The notes under the pieces: generated by a model
The model's database searches: none
The model's input: the letters and a program-made list of their open reading frames with translations, nothing else
Told to the model about the DNA's origin: nothing
Assembly (NCBI RefSeq): GCF_022810305.1
Contig: NZ_JALGQH010000001.1
Span: 310,001 to 374,000 of the forward strand
Direction of reading: 5' to 3'
From: Rhodococcus sp. ARC_M6
Lineage (GTDB): Bacteria; Actinomycetota; Actinomycetes; Mycobacteriales; Mycobacteriaceae
DNA length: 64,000 bases
Made by a program: the position numbers and the translations under genes
Shown: positions 51,301 to 59,790 of the stretch, piece after piece
How the letters are laid out: every line of letters starts with the position of its first letter
Numbering within the stretch: position 1 is the first letter of the stretch

Positions 51301-52396
51301 GATGACGACTGTGCCGTTGCTGCCGTCGGGCAAGCTCGACCGGTCAGCGCTGCCGACTCCCGACCGTCGCGTGGGCGCTGTGGACGAATCATTCCAGTCA
51401 CAATTGGAAGTGTTTGTCGCAGAGGCCTTCGCACGCAACACCGCAACCGAGAGGGTGAGTCGTCACGACAATTTCTTCGAACTGGGCGGTACATCCATGG
51501 GAGCCGTAGACGTTGCATCGGCGCTGCGAGCGCGACTTGACCGTGACGTGCAGGTCCAGTGGATTTTTACTGATCCGAGCGTCTCCGAACTGGCGAAACG
51601 CATCGAAGTCGGCGGCAAAGGCGACCCTATGGATACCGTTATCGCGTTGGGTGGAGATCCGCAGGATCTGCGCCCACCCCTCTTCTGTATTCACCCCGTA
51701 AGCGGCTTGGCTTGGTGCTACGCCGGTGTGGCGCAACATCTCGGTGGCCGTCGGGTTTACGGTGTGCAAGCAACCGGCCCTGGCGAGCTACCCGGAACAG
51801 TTGCCGCGTTGGCGGAACGGTACGTGGAGGCAGTGCGGATCGTCCAACCCGAGGGCGCATACAACCTGCTCGGCTGGTCGCTCGGTGGAACCGTGGCGCA
51901 GGAAATGGCTGTGCAGCTTGTGGATTCCGGAGCGGAGGTTGGATCTGTTGTGATGCTCGATTCTCTGCCTCCAGAGATGATACCGGCGAGCCAAGCTGCA
52001 CCCACAGCTGGCGAACTGCTCGCTGAGCTCGGGATGTCCGTACCCGATACCGCAAGTCGATTACTGACTTTCGGGCAGGCGGCAGTCGAGATTCGTGGCA
52101 GAACGCAGTTGAACTTCGTCACCGCAGAGATGCTCGAGGCTGCGACGACAAGAGTGGAGAAGCTTGCCAGAATGGTGAGTGACCATGAGCCGAGAAGATA
52201 TCGGGGAACCGTGGATCTCGTTGTTGCGCTGAGAGACACCGGTCGGAATCACAATGTGGCAGACAGGTGGTCGAATCGTGTAGCGACGGTTCGGGAGCAC
52301 CCTGTCGATGCTGCTCATGCCGAGATGCTGACACCATCCGTTCTCTCGGAAGTCTTACGTCTGTTGCGATATGGGGAGGGTTTCGATTCGACGTAG
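36338..52396 (+). CDS. non-ribosomal peptide synthetase, five modules (C-A-T)x5-TE
   Basis: One uninterrupted 5352-residue protein (from ATG 36338; GTG 36329 is the alternative). Domains by residue: C1 1-430, A1 435-940, T1 945-1020, C2 1030-1470, A2 1495-1985, T2 to 2070, C3 2085-2525, A3 2530-3000, T3 to 3075, C4 3095-3525, A4 3525-3975, T4 to 4060, C5 4065-4515, A5 4525-5010, T5 to 5090, TE 5105-5350. C-domain HHxxxDG pairs are at 133, 1160, 2216 (HHIAADA, last Gly replaced), 3222 and 4197. Phosphopantetheine serines are at 980, 2031, 3041, 4017 and 5053; the TE serine (GWSLGG) is at 5181. C1 is EntF-like, so it could accept an acyl starter. By hand alignment to GrsA, A2 has the Thr code DFWNIGMVHK; A1 DVVLNGSVAK, A3 DMLCMGGMYK, A4 DALLAGAVVK and A5 DALISGGIGK are not assigned. 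No epimerase domain, MbtH or phosphopantetheinyl transferase is seen in the window. Confidence 0.95.
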   Translation: MNSFPLSRAQQALWLAQQFNPSTPFVVAQYVELRGFIDLAALIEATDRACREMESALVRLIETDATPLQVVDHSTTNALGYVDLRGSKNSIDQAHRWMAQRYSRPIDVMVDRLMTSTLLHVAENHYLWYSQAHHLVLDGYGAMTLMNRIASRYTHLLEGAEVPPLRPLGLQSLYELDASYRSSTRFESDRRYWSELTAGMHEPVRLSERRAATSMPQRMLTRTLDAALAVRITEVSKLWRSSEVPIIAGAYAVYLARTAGATEVTLSLPISGRTTAAMQRSGGMLANIVPLRVSVRPESTPIEIVNQLSIQLTGALRHQRFRYEDMPDQDFHGGTRDSAGPAVNIMMFHNAIRLGGVVGEFHVLTSGPIDDLFFSIYPAAAGGDIRLGFEANPHVYSEADLGVHYQQFMHVLSEFVDASADRAVGQLGVLISDDVRMLVPSRGLPAIAAQTLQAVLFAGSGGSATTAIRFGGLAVTYEELRLRSTFLCNRLIGHGMGAGDVVAIIAPRSADSVIAFHAVVRSGAAFMFVDPEYPAERIAFMLEDAGVIVAIAPQSSAVPTGVVHVDLETSEFEAAEPHETRAVRAPAVDDVAYVVYTSGSTGKPKGVAVTHRGATSLLRSHSRHLAVDASARVAHFASTSFDVAVVELLLAHGTGATAVVVPPGLIGGIDLADYLRKERVTHLLSTPAVPSSMDPSSLPDLRILNVGGESPSPDLIERWSQHVGVVNSYGPTETTVAAFMSEPLSSAQRPTIGLPIDGVSAVVLDARLLPTPIGATGELYLMGAGLARGYVRRAALTAERFVAAPFGSPSTRMYRTGDLVRWSADRQLEFVGRADSQVKIRGVRVELGEVEAALASVANVASALAVAREGEIGAYVVLNSDVLSSNHSSASADTSFITEHLTHILTNAMMPSSITVLSEWPLTAHGKIDREALPSPQRRSDGARQSSDHHDDLVATVMADVLGVNAMPADADFFAAGGNSLAAVFVANRLAEALHTRVGVRDVFDAPTASRLAHHIRQYAAGSALPEPAPVPGGVVVEPSLAQQRIWLLSRIAPESSAYNVAFEVALDGVLDVAALEQAFSDIQHRHRVLRTVYPIGRAGTPEQILAERTTSLVSVPIDEYGTVAADAARRGFDVTSDLPLRLVLGSFGEFDHRLTVVAHHIAVDGLSFSTLVGDLSSAYDDRAQGRSPNWSAQHFDYRDYSVWQRVVLGDPAQPGTLAHEQLAFWEEALRGLPANLDLPTDGRRATGTEPSAKSISFELPADIHAKLTAIARKQNATIFMALHAVLAIMLHKITGAEDFAIGTPTSGRTHPAFDSTVGMFVGTVALRTQARPGDSFVEFLEQVRDIDLAAMSHADVPFDWVVDRVAHDRRENSNPLFRVVLALDTFGSDAESVFGSAKAQGFAIAPEHPRFDVEVAVRETRLPDGSPGGIVGAVTYAGDLFDAETVSAWIERLLRVSQAVTAEPSTTLRAIDVLSSSENDANTYVELAPLSSTQSLGELFLEQVAACGDAVAIGFGEYRITYAQLEQRSAELAGALIERGVRVGDRVAIAVPRSAEFVIAVLAVVRSGGVYVPVDLDYPDARIDYLLRDAAPTQVLCSESAVKRLKGFGSDLIDVGAVGDPDTARRRVVAPTQEAYLIYTSGSTGAPKGVVVSHANVVSLLAATDKVLDVGTDDVWTMFHSNAFDFSVWEMWGALTTGGRLVPVDAFVARSTAQFVELLVAEGVTVLNQTPSAFQALAELTETTELPVRLLIFGGEPLDLGPVRRWLEHHRRIHAVNMFGITETTVHVTAFNVRGCSEFGDRGAAAESVIGSALPGLRTYVLDASLRQVPPGTIGELYVAGPQVSTGYFGKPALTATRFIPEPGFVGSVMYRSGDLVRVKRGEMSYMGRGDSQVELRGYRIEPGEIEAVLLRRPEINQAAVVLRELSTGPALVGYIAPDLDTDLDAVVADLRNQLPTHLVPSLIVPLPTLPITAHGKLDRSGLPEPDSNRPRGRLPRDPMEETVAAVFAELLHLETVDVTRSFFDQGGNSLIATRLSTRLSAVFDTDIDVREVFERPTVSELSAGIGARIGIGRSRVALAPAQSDAELILSPAQHRMWILNQFDTTAAGYNIPVILRLDGEVDAATLRQAAVDVIARHQTLRTVYPVGVDGARQLVLDAESVAPTLVPVPIGVESVMERVAELAGTGFDVTVDPPVRGELLRIDDHTHVLALVIHHIAADAWSMDALIRDTVTAYAARVEGAAPTWSPLPIRYTDYSVWQSDSGVSDQASRYWVENLSGLPEQVTLPIDHPRPLTPSGRGRSHHIDLDDSLRATLDTLARSHNATMFMVMHAALAALVSRYSGSDDVPIGTVVAGRSDPMLDDLVGMFAGTLVLRTTIDRTVSFAELLDHVHQQDIAAYTYADMPFEALVELLNPARSPSHHPLFQVALSFQSARPTSWELPGLTLTPLAAEFEHANFDLQLNVTDAAGERPMRLEFAYNADLFEAETVIRFAQRYVRLLEGVSADSSVILGRIDLLDASERSALVPARGIGHTARTTLASMLTRGAHTDPDALAVSGSGVALTYRELDRRSDDVAAEMRTDGAGPERVIPWNAERTVESIVQLWAIAKTGAAPALIDPLQPSSRMLDALNSVGVGAFAPTVGIPMTIPETAAAYVVFTSGTSGTPKAVVVTHEGLGALESDIAARYGAVPGSRVLHRGAPGFDMTLLEVLVAGSSGATLVLASDAEFAGPALTELLRREQITHLCITPTAMATVDDTDLPHLEMLMLGGERLTADLVERWSPGRRLVNGYGPAEATMYSVATEPLGALRRDIPIGYPVPGVEAIVLDDFLEPVPPGVAGELYLAGTALSRGYAGHPAWTAERFVAAAGGTRMYRTGDLVMWKQTDSGYQLHYLGRNDAQLKINGVRIEPAEIESAIAAIADVDFCATTLRSNTADTPMLVTYVRPRRGAHLSGADLRRRLADALPSYMVPSAVIVFDGDPPVVNGKLDVRALPAPEVAALPFESPRTSTERAVAEVFETVLGGNEIGRRTHFFDHGGNSLLATRVTSLLGRALTRNVPLRLLFAHPTVAELAAAVDEESSAGHSIAAIVAGPRPEDIPLSRNQQRMWVLNTLDVESNAYNLPVSVDLRGDLDAVALGDAVGDVMSRHEILRTTYPQRPPVQLIHAAAALTLEPRCVTDDALNAELYAFASQGFDVSAQLPIRVQLFRLSSTHHVLAVNLHHIAADGGSLVPIVHDLLAAYTARCSGIVPEWVPLPIQYADYALWEQEFGTSVESAKHWQSALADVTSVMPLVPDRHPKRRGATAGRIAFSLDARTTSGVSELASRAQATSFMVFHSVLAAVLFRLSGNADVVIATAVDGRNSPALDGLIGMFVDTVPLRLQIRRDMTMQQLVEQARAADVAAFEHSAVPVETLAAMLGGRMPQVALALQNFTVPAFDFSGLTASADEIDTGAVKFEMQISLTERPDGHTDGLVTYSRELFDAATAQSVSELFVDAVDRTLADPSTVVAEATAIAAPGWVAAPVDSSRLLTDVFAETAAKFPHNVALREGSRSLTYRQLDEASDVVAQELVAAGAGPGAVLELSAVRSIDYIVRLWGITKTGAAFAPIDPDFPDARLQQLRSVLLPVSPVPGRLIRGAVAYVIHTSGSTGDPKAVAVTHRGLGPLTGEAVERYRVHPNSVVLQGYNPSFDAALLEMLLAFGSGATLVIAPPDVYGGGELERFVAENRITHLLSTPGVLDTMDPRELPLLEVVAVGGDVLSPATAHAWSRRTRMLNAYGPTESSVVATVVEIDSSSDSEGAVGIGEPINGTGAEVLDSALRRVPFGGVGELYLGGPGLAMGYLGDPATTASAFVAAPGGERRYRTGDLVHRRSGGGLGFMGRNDRQIKVRGVRIEPAEIEAVLRSIPGVSAVAVILVDDVITAFVVGAEDGEHAVRRELVRQLPVHLVPGRIVALESLPLTRNGKVDVAALHTHIGDETPQVQPLTSTEELVTTVMAHHSMGGFGVLHDFFESGGDSLSATTVAGRLSAAFGREVSVRAVFENPSPRALARWLDSAEDVVVRPPLVRRPVDCRVPLAPAQQRMWLTSQLEPESSAYNLVFVATIGPEIDLVSLAAASSDVLARHSALRTVFPSDFDGPHQVVTDSVTVDLDPVFVDDLYQSTVVFASVPFRLELETPVRAQLMVDAAGTQVLVAVVHHIALDGGSMGTVLADFGTALSARAEGHQTNWNTLAIDYQDYSTWMREVLGRKDDPAGLAYRQLDYWATVLRGMDGVLALPVDRARPAVASKRGSLVSVTIDGELYEGLSALARAHGVTVFMLLHGVVAVLLARESSTEDVVIGTAVSLRNDPDLLPMVGMMVGTVALRTTIELEEQFSELLDQVRRVDLGAMANADVSFDDVVARIAPSRTPNEHPLFTVMLAYQRSNDLPEIPGIEPLRAPGVGQTGEAPGAADYDLTWNLTDQGRDLRLRLLYATDLFDPSTAELLVQRFVRILTEVVAQPQIVIGDIDVLGDVERLNLLRQSRSDLPPRTLAEVLENAAAVAPESVALEVDRRRWSYRELFDQSTYWAQELVNRGIGPDDVIAIATGRGYLWVVAVWAVARSGAAWVALDLAQPRDRLDRIVADSGAKLGLTLEGNSTHLPSELEWMPVDSTVRAGTELTGARAASPDNLAYVIYTSGSTGLPKGVAVSHRGLTNVCASHIEMFDTGTPMRVLQGASPTFDASVLELLIAASTVGTLVLPPDFVFAGRELTDFVVSRAITHLIVTPTVLSTLDPDEIQSVTVESVGEPLSVELAEQWSTRHRIFNGYGPSETTIGAVTSPQIVGADTSIGTPVHGATALVLDTRLNPVPDGVTGELYIAGHNLARGYIQASSLTAERFVADPYSQGERMYRTGDLVRRRRRDGALEFVSRNDHQVKIRGIRVEPAEVDAGLRRHPAVAFAVTVASATAGTTELCSYVTVDDVAVDADCLRKFVSATLPSHLIPTTVTVMTTVPLLPSGKLDRSALPTPDRRVGAVDESFQSQLEVFVAEAFARNTATERVSRHDNFFELGGTSMGAVDVASALRARLDRDVQVQWIFTDPSVSELAKRIEVGGKGDPMDTVIALGGDPQDLRPPLFCIHPVSGLAWCYAGVAQHLGGRRVYGVQATGPGELPGTVAALAERYVEAVRIVQPEGAYNLLGWSLGGTVAQEMAVQLVDSGAEVGSVVMLDSLPPEMIPASQAAPTAGELLAELGMSVPDTASRLLTFGQAAVEIRGRTQLNFVTAEMLEAATTRVEKLARMVSDHEPRRYRGTVDLVVALRDTGRNHNVADRWSNRVATVREHPVDAAHAEMLTPSVLSEVLRLLRYGEGFDST

Positions 52397-52525
52397 AAAT
52401 AGTGGTCATGGATTTGTGTTCGATCCAACGTCAGAGAACTGACAAACGTCACAAGGCCGAAACGTAAGACTTGTGATCATCGCTCAGACGCGCAGCACAG
52501 CGCGTGAGCCGAAAGGGATTTGAAG
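52397..52525. promoter_or_regulatory. intergenic region NRPS / tyrosine kinase
   Basis: A 129-bp gap with no gene. An ACGT-type stem (AACGTCAGAGAACTGACAAACGT) is a weak hairpin. AAAGGGA lies seven bases before the next ATG. It is unclear whether the kinase has its own promoter. Confidence 0.35.
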
Positions 52526-53989
52526 ATGGAAGTACAGGACTACCTGAAGATTTTGCAGGCGCGCTGGAAGATCATCGCTGTCGTCACTGTGGTCGCGATT
52601 CTCGGTGCGCTGGGAGCTTCGTTGATCTCGACACCGATCTATCAAGCGTCGACCAGGCTATTCGTGTCAACCTCGTTGGGTGGCTCCGTCAACGAGGCTT
52701 ACCAGGGAAACCTGCTGTCGCAGCAACGGGTTACGTCGTACACCAAACTGTTGACCGGACAAACGCTCGCGCAGCGCACCATCGACAAGCTCGGTCCGGC
52801 CGCTCTCGGCGGAATATCATCGAAGGCACTCTCCGGCAAGGTAACCGCGACGTCTGCACCGGACACAGTTCTGATCGACGTGGGGGTTCAGGACCCGTCG
52901 CCGGAGCGTGCTCGCGATATCGCGAACGCTCTCTCCGATGAATTTGTCGTAATGGCAAAGGAATTGGAAACTCCGGAGAATGGCGGAAATCCGCCCGCTC
53001 GTGTTGTCGTCGAACAGCAGGCGCAAACGCCGACTACACCGGTATCTCCGAATACCAAGCGCAACATCGCACTCGGCGCCGCTGTGGGTTTGCTTCTGGG
53101 TATCGCGCTCGCCGTATTGCGTGATCGCCTGGACAATACGGTAAAGGACCGTCAGGCCGTGGAAGCCGTCGCCGGCTCTGCGTTGGTCGGAACCGTTCCG
53201 TATGACAAGAATATGCAAACCCACCACACGATTGATTTCAACGAGGGCAACTCTGCGAGTGCTGAGGCGTACCGCGAACTGCGCACCAACCTTCAGTTCC
53301 TCGAGGTGGACAACCCGCCACGCGTCATCGTCATTACCAGCTCACTGTCTGCCGAAGGCAAGACGACGACTGCAGTCAACATTGCTCTCGTTCTCGCAGA
53401 GGCAGGAAAGTCGGTCTGCCTGGTGGAAGGTGACCTGCGAAAGCCGCGTGTGTCAAAGTATCTCGGTTTGATCGGCAATGTCGGGCTCAGCTCGGTGCTT
53501 TCGGGTCAAGCGACACTCGACGACGTACTTCAACATACCGAGCACGGCGGGTTGACTGTCCTTGCCTCCGGTCCGATTCCGCCGAACCCGAGCGAATTGC
53601 TCGGCACCGACCACGCCCGGCAGGCGCTGGCTGAGCTCCGCGCTCGATTCGACTACGTCATCATCGACGCACCGCCCTTGCTGCCGGTCACAGATGCGGC
53701 AGTCCTGACCGCAATGTCCGACGGTGCGTTGGTGATTGCCCGGCATGCTTCCACCAAGAGAGATCAGTTGGCGCGGGCGGTTGGCAACCTTCACAGCGTC
53801 GGCGCAAGAATTCTGGGCACCGTGATCACGATGACGCCCGCAAACAAGCGGAGCGGTTACGACTACCAGTACTACTACGAGACCGACAAATCGGTACCTC
53901 GGATGGCCGTTAATGTCGCATCATTGTCATCCGGCAGTGCCGCCTCGGTTGTCCCTGCCTCATCGGTCGTTACCGTCGAGTCGAAATAG
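52526..53989 (+). CDS. polysaccharide co-polymerase / tyrosine autokinase (Wzz-Wzc/CpsCD type)
   Basis: A 487-residue protein from ATG 52526. The N-terminal Wzz-like part has two helices (about 15-37 and 172-192) around an extracytoplasmic loop. The cytoplasmic BY-kinase part has Walker A SSLSAEGKTTTAVNIAL (about 270), Walker A' VEGDLRKP (about 303) and Walker B YVIIDAPPLL (about 375). A tyrosine-rich tail (YDYQYYYETDK) is the autophosphorylation site. It should control chain length and export of the polysaccharide, together with the phosphatase at 54397. A strong terminator hairpin follows. Confidence 0.92.
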   Translation: MEVQDYLKILQARWKIIAVVTVVAILGALGASLISTPIYQASTRLFVSTSLGGSVNEAYQGNLLSQQRVTSYTKLLTGQTLAQRTIDKLGPAALGGISSKALSGKVTATSAPDTVLIDVGVQDPSPERARDIANALSDEFVVMAKELETPENGGNPPARVVVEQQAQTPTTPVSPNTKRNIALGAAVGLLLGIALAVLRDRLDNTVKDRQAVEAVAGSALVGTVPYDKNMQTHHTIDFNEGNSASAEAYRELRTNLQFLEVDNPPRVIVITSSLSAEGKTTTAVNIALVLAEAGKSVCLVEGDLRKPRVSKYLGLIGNVGLSSVLSGQATLDDVLQHTEHGGLTVLASGPIPPNPSELLGTDHARQALAELRARFDYVIIDAPPLLPVTDAAVLTAMSDGALVIARHASTKRDQLARAVGNLHSVGARILGTVITMTPANKRSGYDYQYYYETDKSVPRMAVNVASLSSGSAASVVPASSVVTVESK

Positions 53990-54045
53990 GTAGCTGTCAG
54001 CTCAGTTTTCAGAGACCTCTTCAGTCTCAGCTGATCACGGCTGGG

Positions 54046-54085
54046 CAACAGCCCCTGTCAATTGGACGATTGACAGGGGCTGTTG
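54046..54085 (+). terminator. strong hairpin after the tyrosine kinase gene
   Basis: CAACAGCCCCTGTCAAT pairs perfectly with ATTGACAGGGGCTGTTG (17 bp stem, six-base loop). It lies 57 bp downstream of the kinase stop. It shares the ACAGCCCC/GGGGCTGT core with the hairpin at 54352-54391. Confidence 0.9.
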
Positions 54086-54217
54086 TATGCGCGAGGGGTG
54101 GGACCTTGGTCTGGAATTGTCCCGATTTTGCTGAAATATGGTGACGTAGTCAGTGTCGAAAACTACCATTTACTCAGTGGCAGTGAGCCATTGAGATCGA
54201 ATACTTTGGAGGAAAGA

Positions 54218-54325
54218 ATGCTGGGTTCCCTCATGCCAATCAGTGAAGCAGCGGGCGTGCCGTCTGTGGACCAACTGTTCGAGTTCGCACGTATCGTCGT
54301 TGGTGCTCTGTTCTCTCTGAGCTGA
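54218..54325 (+). CDS. putative 35-residue small protein
   Basis: ATG 54218 has an ideal GGAGGAAAG ribosome site five bases upstream. The 35 codons read MLGSLMPISEAAGVPSV, then DQLFEFARIVVGALFSLS, ending with TGA at 54323. The C-terminal half is hydrophobic or amphipathic and could associate with a membrane. Strong hairpins lie on both sides (54046-54085 and 54352-54391), so it seems to be its own short transcription unit. I recognise no family. It could be a small membrane-active regulator, a secreted peptide or a leader peptide; the function is unknown. Confidence 0.5.
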   Translation: MLGSLMPISEAAGVPSVDQLFEFARIVVGALFSLS

Positions 54326-54351
54326 TAGTTCTCCGCATTCTTTGTTTGCGA

Positions 54352-54391
54352 AACAGCCCCCGCACTCTTTCCCCGGAGTGAGGGGGCTGTT
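54352..54391. terminator. hairpin between the small ORF and the phosphatase gene
   Basis: AACAGCCCCC-G-CACTC pairs with GAGTG-A-GGGGGCTGTT (one internal mismatch, 16-position stem, loop 54368-54375). It is placed to terminate both the small plus-strand ORF and the convergent phosphatase gene. Confidence 0.85.
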
Positions 54392-54396
54392 GTGGT

Positions 54397-54915
54397 TCAG
54401 TGGGCTGAGATTCGGCGTATGAATGGTCCTAGTAGCATTGCAATTTCGGTTCCTACCGCGTGGAAAGTGTTTGCGTCCTTACCGATCGGATCGATGACAT
54501 CCTCGATGTCGGTGGTTCGGTGGAGCGGACGGGCCACAGCGAGATCCGCGACGGTCCTTGCATCCGCAGCCGTGGACAAGCGCGCTGCCTCGCGCAATGT
54601 AAACGTCCGCTTGAACTGGGACGGTGCGATCGTCAATACCTTCTCTCGATGACGCTCGGTCATCGTCAGGATCAGATCTGCCTCGCTTGCAATCACTTTC
54701 GTCAGCATGCGAGCTTGGAAATTTGTTGAATCGCCCCCTAACCCCTCCAATACGTCGACGGCAGTCGGCTCGATCGGGTACCCGACAACGGCTCTGGTTC
54801 CGGCGCTCGATGCGCTGAAATCGGGGATGCGCGCTTCACGGGCAAAGGCAAGGGCCAGTCGTTCGGCGGTAGGGGATCGGCAGATGTTTCCGGTACATAC
54901 GAAGAGGACGTGCAT
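54397..54915 (-). CDS. low-molecular-weight protein-tyrosine phosphatase (Wzb type)
   Basis: A 172-residue enzyme. The P-loop CTGNICRSPTAERL (Cys at residue 7) and the late general-acid region EDVIDPIGKDANTF (about 138-151) fit the LMW-PTP family. It would dephosphorylate the tyrosine tail of the autokinase encoded upstream on the other strand, a standard kinase-phosphatase pair in capsule and exopolysaccharide loci. It is convergent with the small ORF and divergent from the second UDP-glucose dehydrogenase. Confidence 0.92.
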   Translation of the reverse strand: MHVLFVCTGNICRSPTAERLALAFAREARIPDFSASSAGTRAVVGYPIEPTAVDVLEGLGGDSTNFQARMLTKVIASEADLILTMTERHREKVLTIAPSQFKRTFTLREAARLSTAADARTVADLAVARPLHRTTDIEDVIDPIGKDANTFHAVGTEIAMLLGPFIRRISAH

Positions 54916-55012
54916 GGAGCAATCATAGGCGGCACGGACTCGACTCGAGCTGTTCGCCAGTTACCTACTCGGGGTTTCTGTTTCGTCTGCGTACGAGATG
55001 TAACAAGTGTTC

Positions 55013-56335
55013 ATGCGACTAACCGTGTTCGGAACCGGGTATCTGGGTGTGACTCATGCTGTGTGTCTGGCGGAACTCGGACACGAAGTTCTGGGTATCG
55101 ACATCGACGCCGCGAAGATCGAGATGTTGGGGGAAGGTCGGGTTCCGTTCTATGAACCCGGGCTGGAGCACCTCTTGCTTAAGAACCTCGAATCGGGACG
55201 CCTGCGTTTCAGTACGTCGTACGCAGATGCTGCGGAATTCGCCGACCTTCATTTCTTGTGTGTGGGCACCCCGCAGAAGCGGGGCGAGAATGCGGCGGAT
55301 CTGAGCCATGTCGACGCTGTCGTCGACACGTTGGCGCCACTATTGACGAGGCCGGCAGTGATCGTCGGAAAATCGACCGTCCCCGTGGGTACGGCAGCGC
55401 GGTTGACAGTCCGAGTTCGCGGCGCTGCTCCGGCGGGCGAAGGCGTCGAAGTTGCGTGGAATCCGGAATTCCTGCGTGAGGGATTTGCTGTAGCGGACAC
55501 CTTGCGTCCGGATCGGCTGGTGTTCGGAATCGAGCGTGATCGGCCGGGGAGCGCTGAAGGGGCGCTCCGGGATGTCTATACATCGCTCCTGACCCAAGGT
55601 GTCCCGCTTGTTGTCACCGATCTGGCGACGTCGGAACTGGTCAAGAGCTCTGCCAATGCCTTTCTGGCCACCAAGATTTCCTTCATCAATGCGATTGCCG
55701 AAATTTGTGAGGCCACCGGAGCCGATGTAACTGTACTTGCCGACGCGCTCGGCTATGACGCGCGTATCGGTCGCAGCTTCCTCAACGCAGGGTTGGGGTT
55801 CGGAGGCGGTTGCCTGCCGAAGGACATTCGTGCGTTCGCGGCCCGGGCCGGGGAGTTGGGTGTGGATCAGGCGCTGTCATTTCTGCGGGAGGTCGACAGC
55901 ATCAATATGCGAAGGCGCACAAAGGTCGTTGAACTTGTTGCCGAGGCTTGTGGTGGAAGTTTGCTGGGAATGAACGTAGCTGTACTGGGTGCGGCATTCA
56001 AGCCGGAATCGGACGATGTTCGTGATTCGCCCGCGCTGAATGTCGCGGGCATGATGCAACTGCACGGTGCTGCAGTGTCGGTCTACGACCCGAAGGCGAT
56101 GGCGAATTCGCGCAATCTCTTTCCCACCCTCGAGTACGCAACTTCGACGTCGGGAGCCTGTAAGAATGCTGATGCCGTGCTTGTTGCAACAGAATGGGCG
56201 GAGTTTGTCGCTCTGGATCCCGTCGAACTCGACTCGGCAGTTCGGGCTCGGGTGATTGTCGACGGGCGAAATTGTCTCGATCCCTCGGTCTGGCGGTCGG
56301 CGGGATGGATCTATCACGGACTGGGTCGACGATAG
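55013..56335 (+). CDS. UDP-glucose 6-dehydrogenase (second copy)
   Basis: A 440-residue enzyme, closely similar over its whole length to the copy at 32911 (same opening GTGYLG, VGTPQKRGEN, the catalytic GGGCLPKDIRAF and GAAFKPESDDVRDSPA). ATG 55013 is preferred over GTG 55007 by alignment with the first copy. It makes UDP-glucuronate. Having two copies flanking the DUF4012/NRPS/kinase segment may reflect duplication or separate expression for different polymers. Confidence 0.93.
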   Translation: MRLTVFGTGYLGVTHAVCLAELGHEVLGIDIDAAKIEMLGEGRVPFYEPGLEHLLLKNLESGRLRFSTSYADAAEFADLHFLCVGTPQKRGENAADLSHVDAVVDTLAPLLTRPAVIVGKSTVPVGTAARLTVRVRGAAPAGEGVEVAWNPEFLREGFAVADTLRPDRLVFGIERDRPGSAEGALRDVYTSLLTQGVPLVVTDLATSELVKSSANAFLATKISFINAIAEICEATGADVTVLADALGYDARIGRSFLNAGLGFGGGCLPKDIRAFAARAGELGVDQALSFLREVDSINMRRRTKVVELVAEACGGSLLGMNVAVLGAAFKPESDDVRDSPALNVAGMMQLHGAAVSVYDPKAMANSRNLFPTLEYATSTSGACKNADAVLVATEWAEFVALDPVELDSAVRARVIVDGRNCLDPSVWRSAGWIYHGLGRR

Positions 56336-56481
56336 TTAAGCTGTCATTAGCTGATAGATTGCCAGGTAAGTTGGTTCGGCGTGACTCGACACATCTCCTC
56401 GATGCAATCGAATGGGTAGACTTCGCGCCGGGGAGTGACGAATCTGATCATGGATTTGTCTGCGGTCGACGAAGGTGGCTC

Positions 56482-58140
56482 ATGAACTTGGTGCTGGGTG
56501 TAACAGTGGGGGCGAGTGCTGTCCGCTTGGCACGCCCGGGTACGCCCGACAACGGTGGTCCGGTGTTCCGTTCGCGAGCGATCGAGCGCGGACGCGAGAT
56601 ACCTGAAGACATAGCGGCCGACTCCATTCGTGTGGCTCTCGCGGAGTTCACCGGCCAGGACAACGTCGTCGCAGTCGTCTACCGCGATCAGAATCAGGCC
56701 GGGGCATTGACCAATGCGCTCGATCGCGGCCTGATCGACCACTACCAACTTGTTCCCGAATCGACCGCGATACTGCGGATGCTCGAGGAACCGGGAACAC
56801 TCGGGACGCAGAACACTCTGGTCATCGTCGACTTGGGCAGCACCGGATCAACTGTGGACGTGATTGATCGGGCGAGCGGTTCGACAGTGGTCACGGCGCG
56901 ATCGAACCAGGTCGCCGGAGACCGATTCGACGCGCTCGTCTACCGCGATCAGACCGAACGACGTCGGATCGTGCCCCCGACCGAACCGGAGAGCATCGCT
57001 GAACTTCAGTCCCGGTGCAGGCTCGCCAAGGAACAGCTTTCGACACGCAGCGCAGTCTGCCTGCCCGGACCGGGCGGATTGCTTCTGCTCTCCCGTGAAG
57101 TATTCGATTCCTTGGTGGCACCCTTCGTCGAGGCACTAGCCCGTGAGGTCCGTGAGGTTATCGCGACGTCCGGCAGGCACCCGGACGCAGTTGTACTGAT
57201 CGGCGGCGGCGCAAGAATTCCGATCGTCCGCACCGTCCTGGAAATGTGGCTCGAAGTCCCGGTCATCGCGCCGGAACAGCCTGACCTGTTGGCCGCCCAA
57301 GGTGCAGCCTTGCTCGCCGAAGGGCCGACGGACCGGACAGTTGCCGCGGCACCGGGTACGCAAACCGTTGCGGCGTCGGCCGTCGCACCGATCTTTGCGC
57401 CGTATCCGATACACACTCCGGCGGCTGTGCCCGAACCCGTCGAAGCATTCGCCCACGGTGGACTACCGACGACCGGTCGCGTGAACACACACCATCGGCG
57501 GCCGAGTGTCGGGACGGAGGTTCCTTCAGTGCTCGATGCGTCCGCTGTTGTCGAAGTGACCTCCGTAGCCGAAACGGAATCCCCAGTCCTGGCCGTCGCG
57601 CCTCTCCACGGAGCCGTCGACGAACATGCAGGACAGGCGCCCGTCGAAGTCGAATCGGTGATGGTCGACGCGCCCGCTTACTCTGCTATGCCTGCGGAGT
57701 CGATGACCTCGGATGTCAGCGGGGGGCAACCGTCGTGGGTGGCATCGACCATCCGTGAGGAAACATCGACCGAAGATTCCCGAAAGCCGTTTCGTTTCGC
57801 CGGGCTGGGTGCCGGCGTAGTGGCTGCAATTGCCATTGTCGGACTGGGAATGGGATATGGCGGAAAAGTTTTCGGAGATTCGGGTGAAGCCAATCCCGTC
57901 GTGACCGAGGTGACTACCACCGTCGCGCCCTCGACTACCGTTCCGCCAACCACGACCACGGTTCCCCCGTCGACAACGACAGTCGAACCTCCGCCGCCGG
58001 TTGTGGAAGAAGCGCCGGCGACCCAGGCGCCGTACATAGAGCCCTATGTGCCACCACCACCGCCGCCACCACCGGCGTTGTACATCCCCGGGCTACCGCC
58101 GATTCTGCTGCCCGTGTTGCCGTCCATCCCAGGGTTCTGA
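56482..58140 (+). CDS. Hsp70-like protein with transmembrane helix and proline-rich tail
   Basis: A 552-residue protein from ATG 56482 (GAAGGTGG upstream; an open frame to 56194 overlaps the previous gene). The N-terminal 290 residues resemble an Hsp70/actin-like ATPase: GVTVGASAVRLARP (a degenerate phosphate-1 motif), VIVDLGSTGSTVDVID (phosphate-2) and VVLIGGGARIPIVRTVLE (adenosine motif). Then come a linker of about 100 residues, one helix (about residues 434-456), a Thr/Pro-rich stretch and a proline-rich tail (VPPPPPPPPALYIPG). No substrate-binding domain is seen. In other actinobacteria such proteins are membrane-anchored with the ATPase inside and the tail outside. Its function is not established. 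Confidence 0.75.
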   Translation: MNLVLGVTVGASAVRLARPGTPDNGGPVFRSRAIERGREIPEDIAADSIRVALAEFTGQDNVVAVVYRDQNQAGALTNALDRGLIDHYQLVPESTAILRMLEEPGTLGTQNTLVIVDLGSTGSTVDVIDRASGSTVVTARSNQVAGDRFDALVYRDQTERRRIVPPTEPESIAELQSRCRLAKEQLSTRSAVCLPGPGGLLLLSREVFDSLVAPFVEALAREVREVIATSGRHPDAVVLIGGGARIPIVRTVLEMWLEVPVIAPEQPDLLAAQGAALLAEGPTDRTVAAAPGTQTVAASAVAPIFAPYPIHTPAAVPEPVEAFAHGGLPTTGRVNTHHRRPSVGTEVPSVLDASAVVEVTSVAETESPVLAVAPLHGAVDEHAGQAPVEVESVMVDAPAYSAMPAESMTSDVSGGQPSWVASTIREETSTEDSRKPFRFAGLGAGVVAAIAIVGLGMGYGGKVFGDSGEANPVVTEVTTTVAPSTTVPPTTTTVPPSTTTVEPPPPVVEEAPATQAPYIEPYVPPPPPPPPALYIPGLPPILLPVLPSIPGF

Positions 58141-58145
58141 GCCGT

Positions 58146-59411
58146 TCAGCGCTTGGAATGCCGGCCCCCGGCGGCGGTGGATGCCGTCGACGCTCCCGGT
58201 GGCCGGGCCAGAAGGACGGCAATGGCGGTTGTGAGGGGCACTGACAACGCAAGAGCGATACCGCCGACGGCCGATCGCACGATTTCGATTGCCACGGCGT
58301 CGCCGACTAGTACGTCGCCGAGCGGTCGTCCGCTGACGCTGAAGAGCAGAAGTAGCGGTAAGGCGCCGCCCGCATATGCCAGTACAAGGGTGTAGACGGT
58401 GCTGGCGATGTGATCGCGACCGACGCGCATCGAACTGGCGAAGATCTGGCGCCGGGTGGCAATTTTGTCGAGTTCCGCTAGTTCGAACGCCGACGACGCC
58501 TGAGTGATCGTGACGTCGTTGAGCACACCGAGTGAGCCGATGATGAATCCGGCGAGCAGTAGCCCGGTGATGTCGACGTGCTGAATGTAGGTCTGCACGT
58601 TGGTGTTCTGCTCTTCGGAGAGCCCGGTGAGGTGCGTCAGTTGAATTGCCAGATACGACAGCAGCGCGGCGAGGACCATTGCGGCGAGCGTTCCGAGGAG
58701 CGCGGAACTTGTTCGCAGTGAGACTCCGTGCGCCAGGTAAAGGACGGCATACAAGATGACTGCGCCGGACACCAGCGCAAGCGGTATCGCAGGTTTCCCG
58801 TCCAGCAGTGCGGGCAGAAGGAACCCGACCACAACACCGAAGGCAACCACCAATCCGAGTAGAGCCCGCAATCCGCGCCACCGGGCTACCGCGATGACTA
58901 CCACTGCGAACATCGTGACGATCAGCGCCAGCGGCAACCCTCGGGAGTAGTCCTCGAATGAATATTGTGTCGCGCCGGTCGGATCGGTCTGACGGACCAG
59001 TCGAATGTGATCGCCGACGCGTAGATCGGGCTGGCCCGGGCCGGGAATGATCTCCAGGAGAGTCTGAGTCCCGGAATTCGGCCCCGATTCGATATCGACG
59101 ATGCTGCGTTGACATTGATAACTCGTGTTGGCTGGGGGCGCGGGCTCGCCGACGAATGGTCTTCCAGCCGAGAGACTTCCGCAAGCACCGATGTTCTGGT
59201 TTGTCACGGTACCGGCTTCTGTCACCACGGATCCGCCGTCGGCATTCTGAAACGGCAATGGAATTGCAGTGGCGGATTTGTCAGGCCACAGTGCAATCAG
59301 GCCGATTACCACCGCCAGTCCGACGACGGCGAGAATGCCTATGACAATCCGGGATGCCGCCGTCCCGATGTGAAGTGGGCCGTCGTGATTGTGGCCGTGA
59401 CCGTGGCTCAT
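58146..59411 (-). CDS. YibE/F family membrane protein
   Basis: A 421-residue membrane protein. A His-rich start (SHGHGHNHDGP) precedes one helix, then a soluble domain with two cysteines (GACGSLSAG, SYQCQRS), then about seven helices with GSLGVLNDVTITQASSAFEL (in parts), the YibE/F signature. The His-rich tail suggests metal interaction, but function is unknown. It is convergent with the Hsp70-like gene (5 bp between). Its start overlaps the start of a small plus-strand ORF. Confidence 0.83.
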   Translation of the reverse strand: MSHGHGHNHDGPLHIGTAASRIVIGILAVVGLAVVIGLIALWPDKSATAIPLPFQNADGGSVVTEAGTVTNQNIGACGSLSAGRPFVGEPAPPANTSYQCQRSIVDIESGPNSGTQTLLEIIPGPGQPDLRVGDHIRLVRQTDPTGATQYSFEDYSRGLPLALIVTMFAVVVIAVARWRGLRALLGLVVAFGVVVGFLLPALLDGKPAIPLALVSGAVILYAVLYLAHGVSLRTSSALLGTLAAMVLAALLSYLAIQLTHLTGLSEEQNTNVQTYIQHVDITGLLLAGFIIGSLGVLNDVTITQASSAFELAELDKIATRRQIFASSMRVGRDHIASTVYTLVLAYAGGALPLLLLFSVSGRPLGDVLVGDAVAIEIVRSAVGGIALALSVPLTTAIAVLLARPPGASTASTAAGGRHSKR

Positions 59412-59738
59412 CGGAAACTGTGTGTCGGACTGTGGATTTGCACCGCTGCAATGCTAGCGGTTGTCGCGGTGAATCGGCCTGTTGAAGCGGTGATGCGGCA
59501 GCGGATGGTCAGCTTCGCGAAAGTTTTCGAGCTGGGTGGCGGGGAACAGGGGGGGTTGTCCCCGCCACCAACCTGGTATCCACAGGGGGGGGAGGGATAC
59601 CAGGTGCTCGCGGCACCGAAGTGCTTTAACCAATGTACCCAATTCCAAACGGATGTGGTGCATTGTCCAACTACCAATTTGGCAACGATCACGCAGACCG
59701 ATTGGACCTTTTTGTCATCGTGGCAGGTCACTAATTAG
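59403..59738 (+). CDS. putative small secreted protein
   Basis: A possible 111-residue protein from GTG 59403. The N-terminus looks like a signal peptide (AHRKLCVGLWICTAAMLAVV, then NRPVEA). The rest contains a Gly/Pro region (GGGEQGGLSPPPTWYPQGG) and three cysteines (APKCFNQC, VVHC). The start overlaps the divergent YibE/F start by nine bases and there is no ribosome site, so the start is uncertain. Base composition is more AT-rich than the neighbours. I do not recognise a family; it could also be a non-coding frame. Confidence 0.4.
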   Translation: MAHRKLCVGLWICTAAMLAVVAVNRPVEAVMRQRMVSFAKVFELGGGEQGGLSPPPTWYPQGGEGYQVLAAPKCFNQCTQFQTDVVHCPTTNLATITQTDWTFLSSWQVTN

Positions 59739-59790
59739 TTAAATGCTCAACCAAACCGAGCGGTTTGCCAAATGTGTGACGAAGGTCGCA

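Noticed and set aside
36338..52396. NRPS as a siderophore synthetase
   Set aside because: Five modules would fit several rhodococcal siderophores, but no ornithine N-hydroxylase, formyltransferase, isochorismate/aryl acid genes, siderophore transporter or iron box-like regulator is seen nearby. Without those it is not supported, though not excluded.
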